From Excoecaria cochinchinensis (Eukaryota > Streptophyta > Magnoliopsida > Malpighiales > Euphorbiaceae): a DNA stretch of 64,000 bases. Position numbers and translations under genes: made by a program. Shown in pieces: positions 34,691 to 45,491 of this stretch (position 1 is the first letter of the stretch; the number at the start of each line of letters is the position of its first letter). Location of the stretch: contig CANTUQ010000081.1 of the NCBI GenBank assembly GCA_947683425.1, forward strand, positions 7,250,501 through 7,314,500, in the 5' to 3' direction. The notes under the pieces are model-generated. The model had not been told where the DNA came from. It saw only the letters and a list, made by a program, of their open reading frames with translations, and did not search any database.

Positions 34691-35942
34691 TAGAGCTATG
34701 CATCACCCTCCGACAATGCCATTCAAGTTCCAATGGCAGCTACACTTGATCACACTCATGTCCATTCTCAACTAAATACAACTTCACATAAAAACATATT
34801 TATTCTTATAATTCCCATAAGTAATTTCATAAACATTACTTCCCCAAATTTATACCTTAAATTCAAGAACTCCAACACACCCATCTCAGACTATTCAATC
34901 TATGAGGAATCATTCATTATCTAGACAATTATATAAAAATCATTCGAGACACAAAAGATTCATTTCATTTTCAGTTTATGACACACCTAAAACAATCATT
35001 TACTTCAAACTTAACATCATATACAAATTATAGAATTTCACTTCAAATCTCCTAACAGAATTTGCATCAGGTCAATATTGAACGAATTCGAAAGTGTTCG
35101 ACTCATTAAACTTTTAAGTACCTTAGTAACTATTCTTATTTATAACCTCATTCTCTTACATTCCTAAGTGATATCTATTTATTTACTCTTTGACAAACTC
35201 TAAACATGTGATGAAGATGTCTCATAAACTTCTGATGAAGTTCGGGTGTATTTCGGAAGGGAAAACATAACAAAATATACAAACTAGAAGAGGGTAAAGG
35301 TAGGCAAGGGTTCCTATCAACCAAAAGGTTTAAAATAAGAAGAAAAACACTTGTGAATTAGGTTCTATTGCGCTCCCGACCATGGTCGCGCTTGCGACAA
35401 AAGCACCCTTCAGGTTTCTCATGAAGACAGGTCACAAGACTACTTTCCACTTCAAACTTCAACCGCCTAAATCGACCTCTAAACCTCATTTTTAGGCCAA
35501 ATGTCCTTCTTAACAAATGATCCTTAGGATTATAGCTTTCATATAGAATAAATATCAGGTCATTTGAACATCTGAATAATCATATATGATAAAATCCACC
35601 TATACTGCTCCCCTGAACCAGGCCAGAGAAGATACCTCTTCTTCATGACTGCTTTTGGGACACTTAGAGCTAAAATTAGCTCACGCGTATTTCAAAATCA
35701 TTTGTAGGAATATGTCTTAGCTTTCGAAAGGTACTAGTCTCATACCATTTTGAGTTTCTAAACTCCAGATACAACCTAATAACCGAAAAGTGGTCAGGTG
35801 TGTTCTAACACAATTTTTCACCCAAAATCCTATTCACATGCACAATTTAACAATTTAAGCCAACACTCACTACCATCATCATATATCATCATCAACACAT
35901 TCAAGTAACTTATATAACACATGATTATACTCAAACTCATAT

Positions 35943-37612
35943 TGACCGACTGCTAGCAAGTGTACTAGATCGGCTAGTAATATAGGGAAATATAGATTAA
36001 GACCCTAAATATCGAACCCAAGGGAAACTTGTGTCTGCATAAATTGATTTTTAGTTTTAGAATGAAAATTGAGTTTGAAAGAGAGAAAAGAGATCCCATA
36101 GTTTATAATGATGATAAAATGAGTAAATGGAACACAAAACTAATATAATCAATGAACAAAAATTAAACAAGCAAATAAAATCGTAGATAGAAACAGTAGT
36201 AGAAGAAAAATAATATTTAAAACAACTTTCACTAGAGGACTATCCACCTTAATTTATTACTGTAATGACTTAATTTGTGAAGAAATACCAGTGATTATGG
36301 AAAAACTAGATCAAATTATCCCTGATACCTTTTTCAAGAATATCTTTCTTAAGTATTAAATTCCCTTATTCAGAACAATTTAACACTTAGCATATAAATC
36401 CAGTTAAACTCCTAAACATTCATCGAATCTCTATTCAAGAACATTCAATTCCAATCTATTCTCAGTTCTTCCTCTCTTAGTATTAACTAATAAAATCAGC
36501 ACATAATTATCTCAAAACTAAGAAAATAATCATGCACAAATAATAAAAAATTAATCCAAGAACATGCTGATCTTTTGACAGTGCATAAATCAATTTTTAG
36601 TTATTAGATCCATAAACCAACAATTAATTTTAACACAATCAAAGATAAGAATATGCTTAAAACCAAGAAATAATTAACTGATATTAAATTTAAAGCTCAA
36701 TCAAATCATTACAGTAAAAATCAAGGATTCAAGTATCCTCTAGCAAAAGTAAAGAAATTACTCACGATTCATTTTGAAAATAAAAATACAATCGAAGAGA
36801 AGAAACAAAATCATAGAGTTACAGAAGCTCCCTTGATAATCGTGTACAGAGATACTGATAGCAGCTTCTTGCTCCTTAATCTTATTCTCCACTGCTAAAA
36901 TATAAAATTTAATAAAAAACAAAACACAAACTAAACTAAATTGAAGTAAAAGAAAGAAAGATTCTTTTTTCGATCCGATCTCCTCTCCCTTGATGTGGTG
37001 TTCTTTCTGACTTTTAATTGCAAAAATTCTATCGGTCGGTAAATGGGAAAAGGACTCTCCTCTTTTCTTCAAAAATTTGGTAGATTTTGAATTCATGAAA
37101 ACGCTGGCAGCTGATGAAAAAGTCATCAAAATGCACTGTCGTGTTGAATTTTCTAATTGTAAATGCGCGACCAAGTGAAATTTTGCACTCCCGTGCATTA
37201 AGCCAATAATCACTCACTTGGCCAAGTGAGAAATTTGCACTCCCGTGCATTAAGATAAAAAGTGATCACTTGGCCAAGTATTCTTTACTCCTCTTTTCAA
37301 TTTTAATTCTTTCAAGCATTAATTCAAGTATGGCCGCTCCTAATTCATCCCCAGCAGTGAGTAAATGCGCTCTGCTGCATTCTCTAGCTTCCAAAAATCT
37401 AAAAATTACCAAATTGATCCAAAACTTAGCATTTTTTTCAATTAAATCCTTTTTCCTTTATTTTAATCCAGAGAAATACCAAAATCAACAAATTTACTCT
37501 AAAATATAAAATTAAATTATTTCAACTATAATTCAAACAAATAAACACTAAATTACTTAAATAAATAAATAAATAAAAACACATTAAAACATCATTAATT
37601 TCACAATTATCA
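35943..37612 (-). repeat. 3' LTR of the Athila element
   Basis: 1670 bp, minus strand TGATAATTGTGAAATTAATG ... GCAGTCGGTCA. It contains an exact 18-bp palindrome CTCACTTGGCCAAGTGAG at 37213-37230, and near 37265 a second copy of its core (ACTTGGCCAAGT) within a ~65-bp tandem duplication marked by TTGCACTCCCGTGCATTAA. ORFs of 60-150 codons lie in it, but all are also in the other LTR and show no coding character. Confidence 0.93.
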
Positions 37613-37660
37613 AATACCCCACACTTAAACTTTGCTCGCCCCCGAGCAAATTAGAACAAT
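37613..37660 (-). other. Polypurine tract and preceding hairpin of the Athila element
   Basis: Minus strand: the 8-bp stem TTTGCTCG/CGAGCAAA around GGGG (37650-37631), then AAGTTTAAGTGTGGGGTATT ending at the LTR start. This combination is a conserved mark of Athila-type elements. A second TTAAGTGTGGGGTACTT copy lies at about 38259-38275. Confidence 0.8.
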
Positions 37661-38761
37661 TTAACTCCTCAGAAAAATTAAACTGAAATAAAGAATCATG
37701 CAATTCAGAATCATGCTTAGCAATTTAACAAGAGTACTTAACAAAAATTAAACAAGAATAATTTCAAACAAGGCAAAATAAGTTAGTTTCTTTGTGTGTG
37801 TGCAAGACCAAAATATTTTAAGCATTTTAAAAAAAAAAAAAATCAAAACACCAATTCAAATTCATAGCCAAGTTTAGAATGAATGTACACTTAAATGTAC
37901 AAATGGTTTCGCACTTGAAACTCTGGAAACACCATAAGCCTCTCCTTTAGCACCGGAACCCGAAGGTCATCTCCGTTGAACAACTTCAAGACAAAACTTA
38001 TAATTACTGAGGTCTTTTAAAGGTTGTAATGGGGTTAAGGTATTAGTTATCAAAGAATGGATAAAGGATTAAACAATAAAATAGCCACTCTAAGATCAAA
38101 TAAACTAACAATTCTAAAGTATCTCCCATTAACTTATCAATAAAGAACTTAACTTGTTTAACTTTTGATAATTCACAACTCTTATGAGAGAAAACTATTT
38201 AAAATTTCTCACTTTCACAATTTATACCCTTTTTTAGAAGTCATTACTGATTGTCCCTTGTAAGTACCCCACACTTAAGATTTTGCCATACATATTATTT
38301 GTAATTTCAACTTTCTTTTTTTTTTTTTATATGCTTACAGCAATACAACGATACTCTGGATAGTTACAAGATATAATTTCCACTATTATTTGACTTCAGC
38401 CATAATCCTTGAAAATAAAATTCTCAATATACCCATCAATCCTTTTTCTGTTAATCTACCCAATCCTAGAGTGGCAACTCTATAAAAGGTAGGCAAACGG
38501 CTTTTTAAGCTATATGGTAATTTGAACAGGTATATCAAAAAATAAAAATTTGACACGCTTTTAGCATATCTCATTAAGCTCAACTTGGTTAACAAGGATA
38601 AATATACAACAAGGGTAGGAAAATAGGTCAAAATAAGGTTAAACAAGAAAATCTTGCCTAGATCACTTTCTAAGTTGAATTGAGTTGTTTGTATGCTTTG
38701 AAGGGTGATGAGGAAGGTTCTAGTGCTCTAAAATTCCTTGCCCAACTATTTTATGCAATGG

Positions 38762-38805
<44 letters not shown>

Positions 38806-39313
38806 TTTTTTAAAAGAAATTAAAAACTGGTCTTATGTGCTCAAAAAGTAGAAACTAACAAATATAAGCCAAATTGAATGTTAATCTAGCTAAAAATTCA
38901 TTAAATAACATGTTTATTCTCGTGCTAAGTAAAAATCCTTAATTGCACATTCTAAGTTCCAAGTCAAAATGTTCAATAATTGAGGAACAACTAGGGCAAA
39001 CTAAGTTTTAGTGTAAACTAAATGGTAATAAAAAACTAATGTTATTTCTAAGCAAAACTAGAAAATTCTAAAGCAACTATCATTCATTACGCTAAGAGTA
39101 AAAGTTATTACAAAACTACAAAACATCAAATTAAAAAAAAAAATTATAAATAAAAATAAAAATAAAAACATCAAAATAAATAAACAGAATATAGATTCAT
39201 GAACAATAAAGGGGTAAGATGTGTCTACTTCCTGAACCAAAATTGAGCTTAACTGAACAAGCTCTACCCCCTGTCAAAAATTTTTGTTGTCCACAGCAAA
39301 TGTAGTGAGTCAT
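37661..39313 (-). other. Athila spacer between the env-position ORF and the PPT
   Basis: Non-coding, AT-rich. An (ATT)n microsatellite (38768-38800), the second PPT-like copy (38259-38275) and T/A runs. No ORF with coding character seen. Confidence 0.6.
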
Positions 39314-40467
39314 CTAAGGTGGTGGGAGTGGTGGTGGAGGAAAACATGTCCAGAAATCATGCACGAACTTCTCCATGGTCTGCTTAACCTCAACAATAGT
39401 ATCCTGCATGGTATCCATCCTCCCCTGCATCCTATCCAAGCGGATCTGCTAGTGGTCCATCCTGCTGCTAAGTCGGTTAAGGTGATCTTCTAAATTAGAT
39501 GGGATGGCTGTCTCAGCTGGTGGAACCGCTGCTGGCTCATCATTACCTCTGTTCTCATTTGGCGCTCCCTGAATCTCATCAATATGTATGCCATTTTCTC
39601 TCAAATATTCCTCTCGGGTTGTCCAGTGACATCTTGGCTTTGTTTTCCAAATCTCCATGCGTTTAAGCATGACATTATCAATATAAGCTATGTCACCATC
39701 AACTGGATCGCCAAAAGAACGATTATAATTAACAGCCTCAGCTAAAACGGTTGCTATCCAACCGATGGAAACAGCAGGAATATTTGAAGAACACTTTTGT
39801 AAATCCTGAATCCGCTGTGCTATAAGCAAAGAGCCATTAATAGGAATACCATCAACCATACACCTAAGTAAAATAATCTGGGAAGCATTAAGTGAACTCA
39901 GGCTCTGAAGATTATTGTAAATACTTTGAGATAGAAATCTGTGCATAATTCTCAAAGCATGATCCCTAAGTGCATGAACTTTAAGCTTACCACCTCTCCA
40001 TGGCTCAGCAATTAAGGGATCATGAACTTTTTCCCAATTTTCTTCAGAAGAGGCATCAGGTAGCTCCACCAATGCATCTGGTGAGAACCCTAAATGCTGT
40101 GAAAATTTCTTAAAAGACATTGAATAACCCTTCTTACCTAGCCGGAACTTAATAGTGCCAGAAGCATTTCTATCTCCATCAAAATGACACTCAAAAGAGT
40201 ATAATAAATCCCGAGCAAGATCTGGAAATACCTGCACCTTATGCTCCATGAACTGTTCCCAGCCGATGCCCTGAATCAATGGTAATATCTTTGTCCAAAG
40301 GTCTCCAACAGGAACATTCAGATAAAAACGACTGAGAAATGCTGGCTGGACATAATTGCACATGCTAAAGTACTCGTACATGTAAGATTTTTCTGGATCA
40401 ACATAAGAAGGTATACGAGTCCCAGAAGAGCTGGAGGCTTTAGTGTTCTTTGCTTTTTTAGGTGCCA
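39314..40467 (-). CDS. Athila env-position ORF (coding exon)
   Basis: About 384 codons, one in-frame TAG at 39449-39451 near the end (CAC-TAG-CAG). Begins TGGCACCTAAAAAAGC right after an acceptor TTTTACAG; joined to a leader exon ending in A it would read ATG GCA CCT. Features: a basic Ser/Thr-rich start (APKKAKNTKASSSS), FLSRFYLNVPVGDLWTKIL, GIGWEQFMEHKVQVFPD, GTIKFRLGKKGYSMSFKKF, WRGGKLKVHALRDHALRIM, a Lys/Arg-Trp segment (WKTKPRCHWTTREEYL), then a coiled coil (SNLEDHLNRLSSRMD, MDTMQDTIVEV) and a Pro-rich end. I see no signal peptide or membrane-length hydrophobic run, so envelope function is not supported; it is 'envelope' by position only. The N-terminal third aligns with Tat ORF B. Related to the plant family called Athila ORF-1. 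Confidence 0.75.
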
Positions 40468-41105
40468 CTGTAAAATTAAAATAAAAAAAATTATGAGCAT
40501 GCAAAATGGCAACATTAAATTTAACCAGAATAATAGCAAGCAACTACCGGATGCAATATTGAAATAGACGAATGGGAATGCAGACAATTGGACAAAAATT
40601 ATAACACTGTATTCTCGAGAAAACACAAGCAGAAGTACAACATTTTTTTTTTCGAAATAATGCCACAATTGAATGTAAAATGAGTTTTTGTGGAAGAATT
40701 GGCCATCAATTGACATGAAGATAAAAGACATAATGATGATGATGAATGACAATTCATGAATAGCCAATTAAAATCACAAAGCATAAGGACGGCATACAGT
40801 GAGAAACCATAAACAAAATTGATGAGAAAATTGATTGGGGCATTTCATTGAGTAGGTGATGTGCACAAGTTTGACAGTGAATTTGGAAGCCAAATTAAGG
40901 TACCGTAGTCACCAAAATTGAAACGAAGCAATAAGAGCATACATATTAAGCACACAAGAAACAAATTTGCCAAAAGAATTTAAAATGAGATTTAAATGGC
41001 ATGTTGAAATTAACCCAAATCATGTACATTAATAACAAAGAATTAAGTAAAAAAATGAAAATAATTAATCAAATTAAGGAGCAATAGTTAAAGAAAAACA
41101 CTTAC
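40468..41105 (-). other. Predicted 638-nt intron before the Athila env-position ORF
   Basis: Minus strand donor TTTTAA/GTAAGTGTTT at 41105 and acceptor TTTTAATTTTACAG ending at 40468. Joining puts TTTTAA before TGGCACC, creating ATG across the junction. Inside the intron the strand is T-rich, and an earlier in-frame ATG (40543) exists, so unspliced translation is an alternative. Confidence 0.6.
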
Positions 41106-41253
41106 TTAAAATGAAATGCAGTGGAATGATGCAAGAAATTGAGCAATGGAGGTTTATGTAGTGATGGTGTGTGAGAGAGAAGCACTACCGCGGGATATTT
41201 AGATAGGAGAATGCAAATGTGGCTGGGCTTGGGAATAAAAGAAACATTTTATA
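41106..41253 (-). promoter_or_regulatory. Internal promoter and leader exon of the Athila ORF
   Basis: TATAAAA on the minus strand at 41253-41247 (GCTATAAAATG), followed by about 110-120 nt of leader (about 41220-41106) that contains no ATG on the sense strand, as expected of a 5' UTR, then the GTAAGT donor. A GC-rich block (41255-41515) precedes it. Transcription has not been shown. Confidence 0.5.
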
Positions 41254-41254
41254 G

Positions 41255-41515
41255 CAGCTTCACCTCACGCCCGGCCGCATCAGATGGGTAGGAAGAAGAG
41301 GCGTGGCCGTGCAAAGGCAATGCCATGCCTTGCGCGGCCGCGCAAGTGACATGCGCGGCGCAATTGACATGCTCAGGTGGGCAATTGCCCACTCGGGCGC
41401 GCATGGCAATTGCGCAGGTGGGCAATTGCCCACTCGGCCGGGCTTCTGCACGTGCGGCTGGGCATTTTTTCACGCGGCTGGACAGTTGCTCACGCGGCTG
41501 GGCATTTTTGGCCCC
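41255..41515. other. GC-rich block upstream of the Athila internal TATA
   Basis: About 260 bp of GC-rich sequence in an AT-rich element. It has two copies of the perfect 12-bp palindrome GGGCAATTGCCC (41379-41390, 41420-41431) inside GGTGGGCAATTGCCCACTC, and three GCGGCTGG(G/A)CA copies near 41453, 41475 and 41494. ORFs drawn through it in several frames are compositional artefacts. Confidence 0.75.
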
Positions 41516-41895
41516 TAACTTCAGAAAATTCTAAATGCAAACAATGTCTCTCAAAATTTTTTTTTCCCATAAAATTTACTCCTTAATTTAATCGAAGCAC
41601 AAATTCATCTATTAATGCACAATTAATATCAAAATTTACAATTAAACTCAATTATGAAAAAAAAAACTCAAACCAATGCCCTGTTTTAAAAACTTTTATC
41701 ATGAATAAGTCCAGACTCTGCAATCCAATTTGCCTCAACTTTGTATCTTTGTAGTTCATGAATCTATTGACAAAAATTTAAACTAACTAAAAACACACAG
41801 GAAATAAAAATGACTAAAATTTAAAATTAAAGCAAATAGAGTAGAGAATGTAGTTCTGAGTTTAAGAGTCTTCAGCTAGACTTCTACAAACTGTA

Positions 41896-44730
41896 TTAAT
41901 CATCTTGAAGCACAATGGTTGCCTCAGCAACCTGTTGTTGTCCAATTTTATACGGTTTGAGCCGATGACCATTCACCTTATACTCACGTCCATCCTTCAG
42001 ATTTTTTATTGTCACCACTCCAAACTCATTGCTTAACACAACTTGATATGGCCTGAGCCATTTGGATTTGAGTTTTCCTGGGAACAATCTGAGACGACTG
42101 TTGTATAACAATACTAACATACCTGGAACAAAGTCCTTCATCTTCAATCGCTTATCATGCCAACGCTTTGTCTTCTCTTTATATAAGGCTGTACTGTCAT
42201 ATGACCACTATCGAATTTCATCAAGTTCATTGAGCTGCAATTTTCTCTTTTCTCCTGCACTTCTCAAATCAAAGTTAAGAAATTTTGTAGACCAATATGC
42301 TTAATGTTCTAATTCAACTGGGAGATGACATGCTTTTTCGAAAAGTATACGATAAGGGGACATGCCAATAGGGGTTTTAAATGCAGTTCTATAGGCCCAA
42401 AGAGCCTCATCTAACCTCTGAGACCAATCCTTCCTAGAGTTATTGACTGTTTTTTCTAGGATTGATTTCAGCTCCCTATTAGACACTTCTACTTGCCCAT
42501 TTGCCTGAGGGTGATATGGGGTAGTTACTTTGTATTTAACACCCAATTTCCTAAGCAAGGTTCAAAATTGATGGTTGACAAAATGTCTGCCTCCATCACT
42601 GATTATGGCTCTTGGTGCTCCAAATCTAGTGAAAATATTTTTTCTAATAAATTCAAGCACAACTCTGGCATCACTAGTTCTAGTAGCTATTGCCTCTACA
42701 CATTTACTGACATAGTCCACAGCTACTAAAATATATTCAAAACCAAATGAATTAGGAAATGGTCCCATAAAATCTATTCCCCATACATCAAAAATTTCTA
42801 CTTCTAGCACATTCTTCATAGGCATTTCGTCCCTTTTTGAAATATTACCAACACGTTGACATTTATCACAAATTTCAATAAAAGACTTGACATCCTGAAA
42901 TAAAGTTGGCCAAAAGAAACCTGATTGAAGAATTTTCTATACCGTACGATTAGTTCCATAATGGCCTCCAACTTCTCCGCCATGGCACTGTCTCATTATA
43001 TCTTCTTGTTCATTTTCTAGAACACATCTTCTAAGCAGTTGATCCGGACAAATCTTGAGGAGATATGGATAATCCCAAAGATAATGCTTGGCATCTGCTT
43101 GAAGCTTTTTCTTTTGTTGCCAAGTGAAATTTTTAGGAAGATAACCTCCTGCCAGAAAATTAGCTATATTAGCGTACCAAGGAACCGAATTCTCAGAAGT
43201 ATAAATAGCACATATATATTCATCAGGAAATAAATCATAAATTTCTCCCCTTTCAATGTGAGCATGATCCAATCTAGATAAATGGTCAGCTACAAAATTC
43301 TCAGCTCCTTTCTTATCTTTAATCTCCACATCTAATTCTTGTAACAGCAAAACCCATCGAATGAGCCTCGGTTTGGATTCCTTTTTAGCAAAAAGGTGCC
43401 TTAATGCAGCATGATCAGACCACACAGTAACTTTGGACCCAAGGAGGTAAGACCTGAGTTTTTCAAAAGAAAATACAATGGCCAAAAGTTCTTTCTCTGT
43501 GGTTGTATAATTAACTTGAGCTCCGGTGAGTGTATGACTTGCATAGTAAATGGTATAGAAAACTTTCTCCCTCTGCTGCCCTAACACTGCTCCTACTGCA
43601 TAGTCACTAGCATCACACATCATTTCGAATGGTAAGCTCCAATCCGGCGATGCTATGACCGGTGCAATGACTAACTTCTGCTTCAATAGATTAAAAGCCT
43701 ACAAGCACTCATCATTAAAGTTAAATGCAGCATCTTTAAGCAATAAATTAGACAATGGTTTAGCTATTTTCGAAAAGTCCTTAATAAACCAACGGTAAAA
43801 CCCAGCATGACCAAGGAAACTTCTAATACCTTTTACACTAGTCGGAGGAGGTAATTTATCTATAACATCAACTTTTGCCCTATCGACTTCAATTCCTTTT
43901 TCGAAGATTTTATGTCCTAGAACAATTCCTTCTCTAACCATGAAGTGACATTTTTCCCAATTTAGAACAAGATTCGTCTCTTGACACCTTGTTAAGACTA
44001 ATGCTAGATTATGCAAACATGATTCAAAATCACGACCATATAGTGTAAAGTCATCCATGAAAACTTCCATGAATTTTTCAAGAAAATCATGAAATATGGC
44101 CATCATGCATCTCTGAAATGTGGCAGGGGCGTTACAAAGACCAAAAGGCATCCTTCTATATGCAAATGTTCCGTAAGGACAAGTGAATGTGGTCTTTTCT
44201 TGGTCTTCCGGGGCTATAGGTATTTGCATATATCCCGAATATCCATCTAAGAAACAATAGAATTTATTTCCTGCCAATCTTTCTAACATTTGGTCAATAA
44301 AAGGTAATGGAAAGTGATCTTTTCTAGTGGCATTATTTAATCTCCTATAATCTATGCATACTCTCCATCCTGTCACTGTGCGTGTAGGAATCAGTTCATT
44401 TTTTTCATTCGTTATAACAGTCATACCCCCCTTTTTAGGCACACATTGAACTGGACTTATCCAACTACTATCAAAAATGGGATAAATAATACCTGCATCA
44501 AGGAGTTTAAGTACTTCCTTTTTCACCACTTCTTGCATTGCTGGATTTAGTCGCCTTTGGGGTTGTACCACCGGCTTGAAATCATTTTCCATAGGTATCC
44601 GATGTGTACAACAACTGGGGCTAATTCCTTTTAAATCTGATGTTGCCCAACCAATTGCTTCTTTATGCTTTTTGAGAACTTCAATGAGAATCTCTTCTTC
44701 AAAACCTGTCAATAAAGATGAAATTATCAC
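41896..44730 (-). pseudogene. Athila RT-RNaseH-integrase, with five in-frame stops
   Basis: One continuous frame from 44730 to 41896. RT: VPKKGGMTVI, WRVCIDYRRLNNATRKDHFP, MPFGLCNAPATFQR, EVFMDDFTLYG (FMDD catalytic pair). RNase [16 protein letters not shown], then [18 protein letters not shown]. Integrase: zinc region ([22 protein letters not shown]), core [33 protein letters not shown] (DDE), C-terminus VLLYNSRLRLFPGKLKSKW. Stops: TAG at 43696-43698, TAG near 42936, TGA near 42561, TAA near 42300 and TAG near 42210. No frameshift, so decay is mild. It would make a complete polymerase unit apart from these. Confidence 0.93.
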
Positions 44731-44852
44731 TGGTTTTGCATTATCCTCTAAAAATACATACTTTAAATGAGATGGAAGAGTTTTAAGTTCAGAATTTCTC
44801 CCTTAGGAGGGGACAGTTCATCTTCCATATCTCCTTCACTGTGCTCTTTTTC

Positions 44853-45353
44853 TTAATCTTGTATCAACTGCTCTTCTTTGGCTTCAAATTCTTCCTTTTT
44901 CTTTGGATGCATCAAACATTCTTGAAGGTCATCATCTAGAATAATTCCCTCTTGCTTTGCTTCGACATACTCTTGAACACTATCAATAAAACAAATCGAT
45001 TCTTCAAAATCATATGAGGGGTATTTCATCAGTTTATTCATATTGAAGACCATTTCCTCCTCATTAAACCTCAAAGTGACTGTTTGCCCATGAACATCAA
45101 TTAAAGCTCTTGACGTATTCAAAAAGGGTCTACCAACTATCAAGGGTACCTTTCTATCCTCTTCCATATCCATAACCACAAAATCCACAGGAAATATAAA
45201 ATTTCCTACTTTTACCAATAAATCCTCAATAATACCCTTCGGCCTTTTCATCGATCTATCTGCCAACTCTAGTGTCATTCGAGTCTCCTTGATATCTCCT
45301 AAGTTCAGTTTTCTGCAAATTGAATAAGGCATCAAATTAATACTAGAACCCAA
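44853..45353 (-). pseudogene. Athila protease region
   Basis: From 45370 the strand reads HALCDLGSSINLMPYSICRK, the D-L-G-[SA]-S retroviral-type aspartic protease motif, then FPVDFVVMDMEEDRKVPLIVGRPFL, the flap/second-half signature. It continues to an acidic stretch before RT. The gag-protease link (45490-45370) contains stops and a shift; the RT frame is also different (623 nt apart). It would cut the polyprotein. Confidence 0.85.
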
Positions 45354-45491
45354 ATCACATAAAGCATGTCCAACAAAGTTTCCTCCTAATCACAAGGTAA
45401 TGTAAAACTACCAGGATCTTCTAATTTTGCAGGAATTTTATTCAACAAATAGCACTACAATTTTCAGACAGTTGGACTGTTCCTACACCCT

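Noticed and set aside
36758..37213. 151-codon sense ORF in both Athila LTRs (also 48354-48809)
   Set aside because: The similarity is explained by LTR duplication; no domain or codon pattern seen.
37270..37509. Signal-peptide-like ORF (MAKYSLLLFSILILSS) in both Athila LTRs (also 48866-49084)
   Set aside because: The start is TTG rather than ATG, it is antisense to the element, and it is present twice only because LTRs are duplicates.
39449..40543. Envelope glycoprotein
   Set aside because: Only the position suggests it; no signal peptide, membrane segment or cleavage-site pattern is visible.
41249..41586. Overlapping GC-rich ORFs on both strands
   Set aside because: Present in four frames of one GC-rich block; this is a composition effect.
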